Origin: Porphyromonas circumdentaria
GTDB taxonomy: Bacteria; Bacteroidota; Bacteroidia; Bacteroidales; Porphyromonadaceae
Length of the DNA stretch: 64,000 bases
Assembly: GCF_900167105.1 (NCBI RefSeq)
Contig: NZ_FUXE01000010.1
Location: 1-64,000, forward strand
Direction: 5' to 3'
Each line of letters begins with the position of its first letter. The first letter of the stretch is position 1. The notes beneath the pieces are model-generated. The model ran no database searches, had not been told where the DNA came from, and saw only the letters and a list, made by a program, of their open reading frames with translations. Shown here in pieces: positions 23,874 through 33,905 of the stretch. The translations under genes were made by a program, and so were the position numbers.

Positions 23874-26800
23874 ATGGCAAAACAGAAGAAAATGATGACT
23901 TGTGATGGTAATCAGGCTGCTGCTCATATCGCTTATATGTTTAGCGAGGTTGCTGCAATCTACCCCATCACTCCATCTTCAACTATGGCAGAGTTCGTGG
24001 ATGAGTGGGCTGCTCAGAAGCGTAAAAACATATTTGGAGAGATTGTCAAAGTAGAAGAAATGCAAAGTGAAGGAGGTGCAGTAGCGGCAATGCACGGAGC
24101 ACTTCAGGCAGGGGCGTTGGCAACAACCTTTACCGCTTCTCAGGGACTTCTTTTGATGCTTCCTAATATGTATAAGATAGCTGGGGAATTGCTTCCTGGT
24201 GTATTCCATGTTTCAGCTCGTGCTATCGCAGCCCAAGCTCTCTCTATCTTCGGAGACCACCAAGATGTAATGGCAGCCCGTATGACTGGTTTTGCTCAGT
24301 TGTGTACAGGGTCTGTACAGGAAGTTATGGATTTGGCTGCTGTAGCTCACTTAACAGCACTAAAGACACGTGTTCCTTTTATCCATTTCTTCGATGGATT
24401 CCGTACATCTCACGAAATTCAAAAAATCGAATCATTGGAGACAGAAGACCTTCTGCCTTTAATTGACCAACAAGCTCTTTTAGAGTTCCGCAAGAGAGCA
24501 CTTACACCTAATGCTCCTGTAACCCGTGGTACAGCACAAAATGGAGATATCTACTTCCAAAGCCGCGAAGCTGCAAACCCATTCTATCTGGCAGTTCCAG
24601 ATATGGTTCAAGAGTATATGGATAAGATGGCCCAACTAACGGGACGCCAATATCATCTCTTTGATTACTACGGAGCTCCCGATGCCGAGCACGTTATCAT
24701 CGCAATGGGTTCTGTTACAGAAGCTATCCGTGAGGTAATTGACTACAAACAAGCACAAGGGGAGAAGGTAGGTCTTCTATCGGTACACCTCTACCGTCCT
24801 TTCAGTGTTAAGCATTTCCTCGGTGCTCTACCTAAGACCGTAAAAAGAATTGCTGTTTTGGATCGTACCAAGGAGCCTGGTTCTGCTGGAGAGCCTCTAT
24901 ATATGGATGTTCGTACAGCCTTCTTTGGAGTAGAAAACGCACCTCTCATTGTAGGAGGTCGCTACGGTCTCTCTTCTAAAGACACAACTCCAGCTCAAAT
25001 TGCTTCTGTGTACGACAACCTTAGCCAAGCCTTACCCAAGAATCACTTCACCATAGGTATTGTGGACGACGTGACCTTCACTTCTCTGCCACAACACGAA
25101 GACTTGATTTTCAATGACGGAACTTTTGAAGCTAAATTCTACGGACTTGGAGCAGATGGAACAGTAGGAGCCAACAAAAACTCTGTTAAGATTATCGGAG
25201 ATAATACAGATAAGTATTGTCAAGCCTACTTTGCCTACGACTCTAAGAAGTCTGGTGGTTTTACAGCTTCTCACCTTCGTTTTGGGGATAAACCAATTCG
25301 TTCTACTTACCTTGTGGTAACTCCAGACTTTGTGGCATGCCACGTACCTGCTTACCTGCATATGTACGATGTGCTTAAAGGTCTTAAAAAGAATGGTACA
25401 TTTCTTCTGAACTCCATCTGGGAACCCGAAGATATCGAACGTCATCTCCCTAACAAGATTAAGAGATACCTCGCCAAAAACAACATCCGTTTCTTCACAA
25501 TCAATGCAACAAGCATCGCACAAGAAATAGGATTGGGTAATAGAACTAACACCATCTTGCAGTCGGCTTTCTTCAAGATTGCCAACGTAATTCCTTACGA
25601 ACTTGCTGTTGAGCAGATGAAGAAGTTCATCGTTAAGAGCTATGCAAAGAAAGGAGATAGCATCGTAAATATGAACTACGCTGCTGTGGATCGTGGAGCA
25701 GACGTTATTGAAATCCCTGTCAAGCCAGAGTGGGCTTCACTTGGAGATGAACCTGTAGTTCGCCATGAAGATGACACGGACTTTATCTACAATGTAGTAC
25801 GTAAAGTCAATGCTCAAGCTGGAGACGATCTGCCCGTTTCTGCTTTCATCGGACGCGAAGATGGTACTTGGGATAATGGAACAGCGGCAAGCGAAAAACG
25901 AGGTGTGGCAACATTTGTTCCTCAATGGAAGGCAGACAACTGTATCCAGTGTAACCAATGTGCTTATGTATGCCCTCACGCAACTATCCGTCCATTCCTT
26001 CTTGACGAAGCAGAACGTAACACAACAGGTGTACACTCTCTCCCAGCTATCGGTAAGGGCATGAAGGAAGCAGGTATTACCTTCCGCATTCAAGTAGATG
26101 TTCTTGACTGTTTGGGTTGTGGCAACTGCGCTAACGTATGTCCTGGCAACAAGAATGGAAAAGCTCTCGAGATGTTACCTCTCGAAACCCAATACGACGA
26201 ACAGAAGAATTGGGATAAAATGGTAAAACAAGTAACCAATAAGGCGCATCTCGTAGATATTTTGGCAAACGTAAAGAACTCTCAGTTTGCACAACCTCTC
26301 TTTGAATTCTCTGGAGCATGTGCAGGATGTGGAGAAACTCCTTACGTAAAACTCATTACCCAGCTCTTTGGAGATCGTCAGATGGTTGCTAACGCAACAG
26401 GATGTTCTTCTATTTACTCTGGTTCTGCACCATCTACACCTTATACTACAAACGCCAAAGGCCATGGACCTGCTTGGGCAAACTCTCTATTCGAAGACAA
26501 TGCAGAGTTTGGTCTTGGAATGCAGATAGCAGCAACCACACTTCGCGAACGCTTGTTACACGAAGTAGAGCGAGTGCTTGACTCCAATAATGCCAATGCA
26601 GAACTTCGTCCTCTACTTGAGGAGTGGATTGAAAAATTCCACGACGGCGTAGAAACTCGTCGTCTGACCGATGCTATCGTTCCTGTTTTGGAAAAAGATT
26701 CGTCTGATGTTTTGGCACCTCTTCGTGAACTTAAGGATTACTTCCTCAAGCACTCACAATGGATTATCGGGGGTGACGGTTGGGCATACGATATCGGCTT

Positions 26801-27440
26801 CGGCGGTCTTGATCACGTGTTGGCATCGGGTAAGAATGTCAATATCCTTGTCCTCGATACCGAAGTTTACTCCAATACGGGCGGTCAATCTTCTAAGAGT
26901 ACTCCTGTAGGGGCTATTGCAAAGTTTGCTGCTGGCGGTAAGCGTGTACGCAAAAAAGATCTTGGTCTTATAGCAACAACTTACGGTTACGTATATGTAG
27001 CCCAAATCGCAATGGGAGCTAACCAAGCTCAAACGCTCAAAGTGTTGAGAGAGGCAGAAGCTTACGATGGACCATCTTTGGTAATTGCCTACTCACCTTG
27101 TATTTCTCACGGACTTAAGGGAGGTATGGGTAACTCTCAAATGGAAGAGAAGAGAGCTGTTGAATGCGGTTACTGGCACTTGTGGCACTACGATCCGACA
27201 TTAGCAGAAGAGGGTAAGAATCCTTTCGTCTTCGACAGTAAAGAGCCCGAGTGGGATAAGTTCAAAGACTTCTTGAAGAATGAGGTTCGTTACTCATCAC
27301 TGTACAAGCAGTTCCCCGAAGAGGCAGAAGAATTGGCAAATGCTTCTTTAGATGCGGCACAGTATCGTTATCAATCGTATCAACGTCTTGTTCGCACAGC
27401 TTGGTCTGAAGAAGAAGTTGTTGCAGAAGAAACGAAATAA
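23874..27440 (+). CDS. nifJ: Pyruvate:ferredoxin (flavodoxin) oxidoreductase
   Basis: A 1,188-residue single-chain PFOR that oxidatively decarboxylates pyruvate to acetyl-CoA and passes electrons to ferredoxin or flavodoxin, which is central to anaerobic metabolism. The domain order is complete. The N-terminal PITPSSTMAE pyrimidine-binding region comes first, followed by the gamma and linker regions. Two 4Fe-4S ferredoxin motifs follow at about 690 (CIQCNQCAYVCP) and 745 (CLGCGNCANVCP). The TPP-binding domain has CAGCGETPYVK near 822 and GDGWAYDIGFGG near 966. The C-terminus is acidic. A strong terminator follows directly. No ferredoxin gene lies nearby. Confidence 0.96.
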   Translation: MAKQKKMMTCDGNQAAAHIAYMFSEVAAIYPITPSSTMAEFVDEWAAQKRKNIFGEIVKVEEMQSEGGAVAAMHGALQAGALATTFTASQGLLLMLPNMYKIAGELLPGVFHVSARAIAAQALSIFGDHQDVMAARMTGFAQLCTGSVQEVMDLAAVAHLTALKTRVPFIHFFDGFRTSHEIQKIESLETEDLLPLIDQQALLEFRKRALTPNAPVTRGTAQNGDIYFQSREAANPFYLAVPDMVQEYMDKMAQLTGRQYHLFDYYGAPDAEHVIIAMGSVTEAIREVIDYKQAQGEKVGLLSVHLYRPFSVKHFLGALPKTVKRIAVLDRTKEPGSAGEPLYMDVRTAFFGVENAPLIVGGRYGLSSKDTTPAQIASVYDNLSQALPKNHFTIGIVDDVTFTSLPQHEDLIFNDGTFEAKFYGLGADGTVGANKNSVKIIGDNTDKYCQAYFAYDSKKSGGFTASHLRFGDKPIRSTYLVVTPDFVACHVPAYLHMYDVLKGLKKNGTFLLNSIWEPEDIERHLPNKIKRYLAKNNIRFFTINATSIAQEIGLGNRTNTILQSAFFKIANVIPYELAVEQMKKFIVKSYAKKGDSIVNMNYAAVDRGADVIEIPVKPEWASLGDEPVVRHEDDTDFIYNVVRKVNAQAGDDLPVSAFIGREDGTWDNGTAASEKRGVATFVPQWKADNCIQCNQCAYVCPHATIRPFLLDEAERNTTGVHSLPAIGKGMKEAGITFRIQVDVLDCLGCGNCANVCPGNKNGKALEMLPLETQYDEQKNWDKMVKQVTNKAHLVDILANVKNSQFAQPLFEFSGACAGCGETPYVKLITQLFGDRQMVANATGCSSIYSGSAPSTPYTTNAKGHGPAWANSLFEDNAEFGLGMQIAATTLRERLLHEVERVLDSNNANAELRPLLEEWIEKFHDGVETRRLTDAIVPVLEKDSSDVLAPLRELKDYFLKHSQWIIGGDGWAYDIGFGGLDHVLASGKNVNILVLDTEVYSNTGGQSSKSTPVGAIAKFAAGGKRVRKKDLGLIATTYGYVYVAQIAMGANQAQTLKVLREAEAYDGPSLVIAYSPCISHGLKGGMGNSQMEEKRAVECGYWHLWHYDPTLAEEGKNPFVFDSKEPEWDKFKDFLKNEVRYSSLYKQFPEEAEELANASLDAAQYRYQSYQRLVRTAWSEEEVVAEETK

Positions 27441-27453
27441 TATACTCACTTGC

Positions 27454-27490
27454 AAAAAGAGTCCCAATATCATCTTGGGACTCTTTTTTT
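27454..27490 (+). terminator. Intrinsic terminator of nifJ
   Basis: A perfect 14-bp stem (AAAAAGAGTCCCAA and its complement) with a 7-nt loop runs into a T tract, 13 bases after the nifJ stop. Confidence 0.92.
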
Positions 27491-27559
27491 ATGCCTTTCC
27501 CAATAGAAAGGGGGAGGCGATTTATTCGATCATTGCGTTGTCTCGCTATATAAATTCTA

Positions 27560-28171
27560 TTATTCGGGAAGCTTGTAAATGAGATGTGAACCTCTACCTT
27601 GTACACGTAACAAGCCTTGAGAGGCAAATTTGCGTAACTCCGAAGAAGCCGTCGTACGCGAAACACCAATCAACGCTACATAATCTTGTAGTGTCAGTAC
27701 GAAATGTTCTCTCAAAAACTCCTGAACGAGCTTCATTCGTTGCTCTAAATTGGTATTTGGTTTATTATACTTCTTGGCGTGGGCACGCTTCAAATGGCAG
27801 TTTTTATTGGCTACCCAGAGCAAATTCTTATCGGGGCGAAAGTGTACGTTGGCTATCTCTATACTGTTGGCAATGCGTTTTGTGCCTCCTTCTCGCTCGG
27901 GTTCTACCCCCTTTTTCAATCCCAATTTAGCGGAGAAAATTCCTAATCCATCTACTCGAACGGAGGTTCCCTGCGCAATAAGCCGCCCGACCTCTTCTGC
28001 CACCATCTGCACAACGGCGGTAATCTCCTCGCGCCCAAAGGTTGTATTGGAAGACAAGGTCGCAGCAATTGCTTCCAAATCGGTTTGACGTTCTATAAGC
28101 ATACGGGGGTATTTGAGACGCTCACCCGCCCCACTCATATCGGGCAATTCTTGCATAACATACTTTGCCAT
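27560..28171 (-). CDS. HU-like DNA-binding protein with extra C-terminal domain
   Basis: A 203-residue protein. The first 130 residues resemble the HU-HIG type of Bacteroidales: a conserved MAKYVMQELPDMSGAGE start, a helical part, then the HU-like strand GTSVRVDGLGIFSAKLG (about residues 68-84) and HFRPDKNLLWV. The last 60 residues look like a small winged helix (FVLTLQDYVALIGVSRTTASSELRKF, split here as FVLTLQDYVALI and GVSRTTASSELRKF). Such proteins probably organise DNA or act at specific sites. They are usually longer than true HU (about 90 residues). It is convergent with nifJ and divergent from the second uvrA. The exact role is unknown. Confidence 0.8.
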   Translation of the reverse strand: MAKYVMQELPDMSGAGERLKYPRMLIERQTDLEAIAATLSSNTTFGREEITAVVQMVAEEVGRLIAQGTSVRVDGLGIFSAKLGLKKGVEPEREGGTKRIANSIEIANVHFRPDKNLLWVANKNCHLKRAHAKKYNKPNTNLEQRMKLVQEFLREHFVLTLQDYVALIGVSRTTASSELRKFASQGLLRVQGRGSHLIYKLPE

Positions 28172-28317
28172 AATCTCTCTTTTCAGATAATAATCATTCT
28201 ACTCTTCTTAGGTTAAGGAGTTATGGAGAATGAGAATAAACTCCTTTATACTTGTATCAAAAGTAGTTTATTAATTTCTAAAGAATCTAATATTTACGCA
28301 AAAAGTTTCATACATAG

Positions 28318-28401
28318 CCTATGTATGGACATACGCAACCTATGTATGGGCATACGCAACCTATGTATGGGCATACGCAACCTATGTATGGACATACATA
28401 A
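28318..28401. repeat. 21-bp tandem array (four units)
   Basis: Four units of exactly 21 bases lie at 28318-28338, 28339-28359, 28360-28380 and 28381-28401. Their shared core is TATGTATGGRCATACGC, and only the last unit departs at its end. Each unit contains a small dyad (GTATG and CATAC). It is in the 515-base gap between the HU-like gene and the second uvrA, which otherwise shows no gene. A short open frame across the array is explained by the period being a multiple of three. Confidence 0.85.
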
Positions 28402-28686
28402 CCTACAAATAAAGAAAAACATATAATAAAAATATTCTTTGTCAGGAACTATTCAATTTATTACTATGGACTTTTGAATTTATTCTTACAAAAGCGACAA
28501 CTTACTCTTATAATCCCCTCCCCCCTCTGTTACGTACATTTGGAGGCTCAGACTACTACTTTAGGAAGTACACACGACCTGCTCTATCTTCGTTCGTAGA
28601 ATATTTCTTGGAAGTTCCTCTCCGTATTAAAAAGAAGAGGATAAAATGTAGTACTTTTACTCAGCTTTGAATGGTCCATACAGCTC

Positions 28687-31527
28687 ATGAGAAAGAAAGA
28701 AATAGCACAAGAAAAGGGTAAGGAAGAGGAGGAGGTATTCGCTTCGGGAGCGATAGAAATCCGCGGAGCCAAGGTACATAACCTCAAAAATATCGACGTA
28801 TCTATCCCGAGACACAAGCTGACCGTTGTCACAGGATTGAGTGGTAGCGGCAAATCTTCCTTGGTATTCGACGTCCTCTTAGCCGAGGGGCAGAGACGAT
28901 ACATAGAAACTTTCTCTGCTTATGCAAGAAGCTTTATAGGCAATAATACCCGTCCCGATGTAGAGTCGATAGAGGGACTTAGCCCCGTAGTCGCCATCGA
29001 ACAGAAAACTGCCTCTAACAACACCCGCTCTACCGTAGGAACCGTTACCGAGATTTACGACTTTCTCCGCCTACTTTATGCCCGAGTAGGAGTACCGCAC
29101 TCCTATATCACGGGAAAAGAGATGCGTAAGTACACCGAGCAAGAACTATACGAACTGATAGAAAGGGATTATAGTAATCAAGGGATTGAGCTCTTGGCTC
29201 CAGTAGTTCGCGACCGAAAAGGACACTATCGAGAGCTGTTTGAGACATTACGAAAAAAGGGATTTACCTCCGTCTATATTGATGGCACTATCGAGGAGCT
29301 TCGCCCTGGGTTAATGGTAGATAGGTATGTCAAACACTATATTGCCGTCGTAATAGACAAGTTAATAGTCAAGGAGGAAATGCAAGAACGCCTCCAAAAG
29401 AGTATCACGCTGGCGTTAAGGCACGGAGACGGTATGCTGGATGTACGCAAACGTAACGAATCGACACTACGCCACCTCTCCTCCAAGATTATGGATGCCG
29501 AGAACGGTCTTGCTTACCCAGAAGTCTCGCCCTCTACTTTCTCTTTCAACTCTCCGCAGGGATATTGCCCCGTATGCCGTGGAATGGGGTTTGTGAATAG
29601 AATTGATTTGGATAAACTGATTACACAACCCACACTGTCCCTAAAAAAGGGGGGACTGAAACTTTTGGGCAAATGGAGAAAAGGAGACATATACGACCAA
29701 ATAGAAGAGCTACTCCAAGAGTATAACTACACTCCAGAGACTCCCGTAGGGTCACTTCCTCCCGAGGTCTTGAATGCTATCCTTTATGGCTCTACCAATG
29801 GTGATGGAGACAACGATTTCAAAGGATTGATGTTTTATCTAAACATCGAAGAGACAATGAGTTTTCTGGATGAAGAGACCAAAGAGTGGCTACAAGATCT
29901 TCACTCCGAACAAACCTGTCCCGAATGTAAGGGCATAAGACTGAACAAAATAGCACAGAACTATCTCATTGACAAGTGGCGTATCCACGAGTTAGCAGCC
30001 CTTGATTTAGAGGAGCTTTATGCTACCCTGCCCCAAATAGAATCGGCTCTTTCGCAACATCTTCGCCCAGTGGGAGCCGAGATTATCAAAGAGATCAGAA
30101 CTCGTCTTAAGTTTCTTCTCGATGTAGGACTCTATTATCTAAGTCTCTCGCGAGCCTCTGCAACGCTTTCGGGTGGAGAAAGTCAAAGAATACGTTTAGC
30201 AACTCAAATAGGAACGGGGCTCGTAGAAGTACTCTACCTGCTCGACGAACCAGGTATAGGGCTTCACCCGAGTGACAATAACAAATTAATCGCCTCCCTA
30301 CAAACATTGAGAGACGGAGAGAATACCGTAGTCGTTGTAGAGCATGACCAAGATATGATGCTATCGGCCGACTATATAATAGATATGGGGCCTGGGGCAG
30401 GTCGTCTGGGTGGAAAAGTAGTCTTTTCGGGTACTCCCAAAGAATTACCATCTGCTCACACCATAACGGCAGATTATCTCAATGGTATAAGAAGCATTGT
30501 CGTACCCAATGAAAGACGTAAAGGCAATGGCAATTTTCTCACTCTGTCGGGAGCAACAGGTAACAACCTCAAAAACGTTAAGCTCTCTCTTCCTTTAGGT
30601 ACGTTCATTTGTGTTACAGGCGTCTCTGGGAGTGGCAAATCTTCCCTAATCAATAGTACGCTCGTACCTGCCATAGCACAGTCTTTATACAGGTCATTAG
30701 ACACCCCGCTACCTTACAAAAAACTCGAAGGGCTGGAGCATATCGACAAACTTGCCGTGGTAGACCAATCACCCTTGGGACGTACTCCACGTAGCAATCC
30801 AGCAACTTATACGGGGCTTTTTACAGAAATTCGTCAGCTTTTCGTTTCGTTGCCAGAAAGCAAAGCAAGAGGTTACAAACCTGGGCGTTTCTCTTTCAAC
30901 GTAGCAGGAGGAAGATGCGAAGAGTGCAAGGGCAATGGATATAAGACTTTGGCTATGAACTTTCTACCCGACGTTACAATCCCTTGTGACATCTGCCACG
31001 GGAAACGTTACTCTCGAGAAACTCTCGAGGTGCGCTATCGAGGTAAATCTATTGCCGATGTACTGGATATGACCTTCAATCAAGCCGCCGAATTCTTTGA
31101 GAATATGCCTAAGCTTCACAACCGCCTGGAGATGATACGCAAGGTAGGCTTAGGCTATATCAAATTGGGACAACCATCTACAACTCTATCGGGCGGGGAA
31201 AGTCAGCGTGTAAAGTTGGCAGAAGAGTTATCTAAAAAAGATACGGGGCGTACTCTTTATGTTCTGGACGAACCTACAACAGGACTACACTTTGAGGATA
31301 TAAGGGTACTCCTTTCTCTGGTACAGCAATTGGTCAATAAAGGGAACACTGTGCTTATCATAGAGCACGATTTGGATGTAATTAAAAGTGCTGATTATCT
31401 TATAGACATGGGACCCGAGGGAGGACGCAATGGGGGGAGAATCCTTTTTGCAGGTACTCCCGAAAAGATGATCCAACAGCAAGAACTGGGTAGCACAGGT
31501 CTATTTCTCAAGAAAAGAATGAAATAA
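28687..31527 (+). CDS. uvrA: Excinuclease ABC subunit A (second copy)
   Basis: A complete 946-residue UvrA. Walker A motifs are GLSGSGKSS at residues 50-58 and GVSGSGKSS near 645. Signature motifs LSGGESQRIRLA near 493 and LSGGESQRVKLA near 834 are intact, as are the zinc pairs CPVCRGMG, CPECKGIR, CEECKGNG and CDICHGKR. The damage-binding region differs from the copy at 15889: it reads SAYARSFIGNNTRPDVESI and is followed by SPVVAIEQKTASNNTRST. Bacteroidota often carry two UvrA paralogues. Possible roles are a second repair protein or a specialised one such as in drug tolerance. It is not in an operon. Confidence 0.92.
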   Translation: MRKKEIAQEKGKEEEEVFASGAIEIRGAKVHNLKNIDVSIPRHKLTVVTGLSGSGKSSLVFDVLLAEGQRRYIETFSAYARSFIGNNTRPDVESIEGLSPVVAIEQKTASNNTRSTVGTVTEIYDFLRLLYARVGVPHSYITGKEMRKYTEQELYELIERDYSNQGIELLAPVVRDRKGHYRELFETLRKKGFTSVYIDGTIEELRPGLMVDRYVKHYIAVVIDKLIVKEEMQERLQKSITLALRHGDGMLDVRKRNESTLRHLSSKIMDAENGLAYPEVSPSTFSFNSPQGYCPVCRGMGFVNRIDLDKLITQPTLSLKKGGLKLLGKWRKGDIYDQIEELLQEYNYTPETPVGSLPPEVLNAILYGSTNGDGDNDFKGLMFYLNIEETMSFLDEETKEWLQDLHSEQTCPECKGIRLNKIAQNYLIDKWRIHELAALDLEELYATLPQIESALSQHLRPVGAEIIKEIRTRLKFLLDVGLYYLSLSRASATLSGGESQRIRLATQIGTGLVEVLYLLDEPGIGLHPSDNNKLIASLQTLRDGENTVVVVEHDQDMMLSADYIIDMGPGAGRLGGKVVFSGTPKELPSAHTITADYLNGIRSIVVPNERRKGNGNFLTLSGATGNNLKNVKLSLPLGTFICVTGVSGSGKSSLINSTLVPAIAQSLYRSLDTPLPYKKLEGLEHIDKLAVVDQSPLGRTPRSNPATYTGLFTEIRQLFVSLPESKARGYKPGRFSFNVAGGRCEECKGNGYKTLAMNFLPDVTIPCDICHGKRYSRETLEVRYRGKSIADVLDMTFNQAAEFFENMPKLHNRLEMIRKVGLGYIKLGQPSTTLSGGESQRVKLAEELSKKDTGRTLYVLDEPTTGLHFEDIRVLLSLVQQLVNKGNTVLIIEHDLDVIKSADYLIDMGPEGGRNGGRILFAGTPEKMIQQQELGSTGLFLKKRMK

Positions 31528-31640
31528 AAATAAAAAAGCACACAAAAAGTATCAGAAATACCACCCTTTTACTCACAGCTAATGAGGTCTCAAAGGCTCG
31601 GAGAAATCAAAGACTTCGAAATTAAGCACAATAATAGTTG

Positions 31641-31648
31641 TATATTTG
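31641..31648 (+). promoter_or_regulatory. -7 promoter element for the glucosaminidase gene
   Basis: TATATTTG matches TAnnTTTG, about 80 bases before the start codon. No convincing -33 TTTG is present. Confidence 0.45.
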
Positions 31649-31729
31649 CAAAGAATATACACTGTACAATGAGGGGGCAGTTTTACCTTAACTTAGGGAA
31701 TCCTTCTTTTTGAATAAAGTAAAAAGGCG

Positions 31730-32710
31730 ATGAAAGAGATAAACAACAGAAAACGGAGCATCTCCATACCCAAGCAGTGGGTCAGCATAGTCGCCCTGCT
31801 TTTTATCGCAGTTTCCGCTCACGCTCAGAAGATGAACGTAGCCTATCAGGAGTACATTCGCAAGTATGCTCTTGAGTGTATCCAACAAATGCAGTCGCAC
31901 GACATTCCCGCTAGTATTACCATGGCACAAGGTCTACTGGAATCCAATGCGGGAAGAAGTTCTTTGGCCTCGGATCACAACAATCACTTCGGTATAAAAT
32001 GCCATCGCACGTGGCAAGGTGCTCGCACCTACAAAGACGACGACCTTGCCGACGAATGCTTTCGCAGTTACGATGAAGATTTAGATTCTTTCAGAGATCA
32101 TTCCTTCTTTCTCAAGCAACCTCGCTATCAGAGGTTATACAAGTTGAAAAAGACAGACTATATAGGATGGGCAAAGGGATTGCAAACAGCAGGTTATGCT
32201 ACCGACAAAGGGTATGCCAACAAACTTATCTCTCTTATAGAACTATACGGTCTATATGAGTTGGATAAAGGTAGATACCCCTACTGGATGAGTGAAAGTA
32301 GCCCTAAATACAGACCCGAAAAGAGCCAAAACAGAGGGAGAGACCTTGCCTCTACTCTTAAACACGAAGGTTTTATTAGCTATGGACTTCTGTATGTGAT
32401 TGCTCAAGAGGGAGACTCTTACTCCTCCATAGCTTATGAGATGAATATCAAGCCCAACACTTTAGCAGAGTACAACGATGTCCCCTTAGACTTCCCTTTG
32501 CGCGAAGGAGACATAGTTTACCTACAAAAGAAAAATAAACAGGCTACAGAGCAATATCCCGACCACGTGGTAAGTATAGGAGAGTCCATGCACAGTATCT
32601 CTCAACGGTATGGCATACGAGTAGAGTATTTGTATAGACTTAACCAATTAGACCCCGAGACCTATGTGCCAGAGGAGGGAGATGTGCTCATGCTACGCAA
32701 CTCTCAATAA
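31730..32710 (+). CDS. Secreted N-acetylglucosaminidase with two LysM domains
   Basis: A 326-residue exported peptidoglycan hydrolase of the glucosaminidase (GH73) type. A signal peptide with hydrophobic core WVSIVALLFIAVS ends at AHA (residues 30-32). The GH73-like domain spans about residues 38-185. It carries the catalytic Glu E71 in TMAQGLLESNAGRS, then HNNHFGIKCH and the tyrosine-rich YDEDLDSFRDH. Two LysM repeats follow, at about 220-262 and 277-322, for binding glycan chains. It probably acts in the periplasm during wall turnover. The AIR synthase-related gene starts 25 bases after the stop. Confidence 0.9.
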   Translation: MKEINNRKRSISIPKQWVSIVALLFIAVSAHAQKMNVAYQEYIRKYALECIQQMQSHDIPASITMAQGLLESNAGRSSLASDHNNHFGIKCHRTWQGARTYKDDDLADECFRSYDEDLDSFRDHSFFLKQPRYQRLYKLKKTDYIGWAKGLQTAGYATDKGYANKLISLIELYGLYELDKGRYPYWMSESSPKYRPEKSQNRGRDLASTLKHEGFISYGLLYVIAQEGDSYSSIAYEMNIKPNTLAEYNDVPLDFPLREGDIVYLQKKNKQATEQYPDHVVSIGESMHSISQRYGIRVEYLYRLNQLDPETYVPEEGDVLMLRNSQ

Positions 32711-32735
32711 AAAACAAAAGACACGTATATATAAT

Positions 32736-33905
32736 ATGACCCAAGAGCGTTATATGCAGCGAGGTGTTTCGGCTGCTAAAGAAGATGTACATAATGCAAT
32801 CAAGCATGTAGATAAGGGATTATACCCTAAGGCTTTCTGCAAAGTACTACCCGACCTGTTAGGGGGAGATGAAGACTATTGCAACCTGATGCATGCCGAT
32901 GGGGCGGGTACCAAGTCTTCGCTGGCTTATATATATTGGAGAGAGACGGGTGATATTTCCGTGTGGAAAGGCATTGCTCAAGATGCCCTCGTGATGAACT
33001 TAGACGATTTGCTCTGTGTAGGAGCAACCGACAATATCTTGGTTTCCTCTACCATTGGGCGCAATAAAGCTTTAATCCCTGGCGAAGTTATTGCAGCCAT
33101 CATCAATGGAACAGAAGAATTGCTCGAAGAGTTACGTAGCTTAGGGGTTGGCATTACATCCACAGGCGGAGAAACAGCCGACTTAGGAGATCTCGTACGC
33201 ACCATTGTTGTAGATAGTACAGTGGCTTGCCGTATGAAACGAAGCGACATAATTGACAATGCTCGCATCCAAGCTGGAGACGTTATCGTTGGCCTTGCCT
33301 CTTATGGTCAAGCCTCCTATGAAAATCGTTATAATGGAGGTATGGGCAGCAACGGTTTAACCTCTGCAAGGCATGATGTTTTGAATAACTATCTTGCTCA
33401 ACTATATCCCGAGAGCTTTGACCATGCCATCCCATCCGATTTAGTATACAGTGGTTCTCGCAGACTGTTAGAACCCGTGGAGGGTACTCCTCTTAATACG
33501 GGAGAGTTGATTCTCTCTCCTACTCGCACCTATGCGCCTATCGTTGCAAGTATACTCAGAGAGATGCGCCCCTCTATACATGGTATGGTACACTGTACAG
33601 GAGGAGCTCAGACCAAAGTGCTCCATTTTGTAGAAAATAAACATATCGTAAAGGATAATTTCTTGCCGATTCCTCCCCTATTCAAGATGATTGCCTCTGA
33701 AAGTGGAGCCGATCCCAAAGAGCTTTATAAGGTCTTCAATATGGGACATCGGATAGAATTCTACGTACCCGAAGAAAGTGCCTCTCGTATTATAGAGATA
33801 AGTAAAAGTTTCGACGTAGAAGCCCAAGTGATAGGTCATGTAGAAGAGGGAAAAGGGAAAAACAGCCTTATGTTGGATACTCCTTACGGACAACTTTACT
33901 ACTAA
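32736..33905 (+). CDS. purM: AIR synthase-related protein (PurM-like)
   Basis: A 389-residue member of the PurM/PurL ATP-binding superfamily, which in Bacteroidota probably serves as phosphoribosylformylglycinamidine cyclo-ligase in purine synthesis. Visible blocks are DGAGTKSSLAY (about residue 56 on), the Asp pair MNLDDLLCVGATD, the glycine-rich GITSTGGETADLGDLV, and HCTGGAQTKVLHF. The ATG at 32736 is preferred to an upstream in-frame start that lies inside the glucosaminidase gene. The stop overlaps the prfA start by one base (TAATG). It is longer than classical PurM (about 345), so this is the divergent type, and the gene symbol is likely rather than certain. Confidence 0.8.
   Translation: MTQERYMQRGVSAAKEDVHNAIKHVDKGLYPKAFCKVLPDLLGGDEDYCNLMHADGAGTKSSLAYIYWRETGDISVWKGIAQDALVMNLDDLLCVGATDNILVSSTIGRNKALIPGEVIAAIINGTEELLEELRSLGVGITSTGGETADLGDLVRTIVVDSTVACRMKRSDIIDNARIQAGDVIVGLASYGQASYENRYNGGMGSNGLTSARHDVLNNYLAQLYPESFDHAIPSDLVYSGSRRLLEPVEGTPLNTGELILSPTRTYAPIVASILREMRPSIHGMVHCTGGAQTKVLHFVENKHIVKDNFLPIPPLFKMIASESGADPKELYKVFNMGHRIEFYVPEESASRIIEISKSFDVEAQVIGHVEEGKGKNSLMLDTPYGQLYY

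Noticed and set aside
28318-28401. Possible CRISPR array
   Set aside because: The units are directly adjacent with no spacers, and no cas gene is present. The same holds for the arrays at 464, 13722, 42562 and 55156.
28223-28426. 67-codon frame with an internal CMDIRNL-type repeat
   Set aside because: The apparent peptide repeat is just the 21-bp DNA repeat, whose length is a multiple of three. No supporting start or neighbours.
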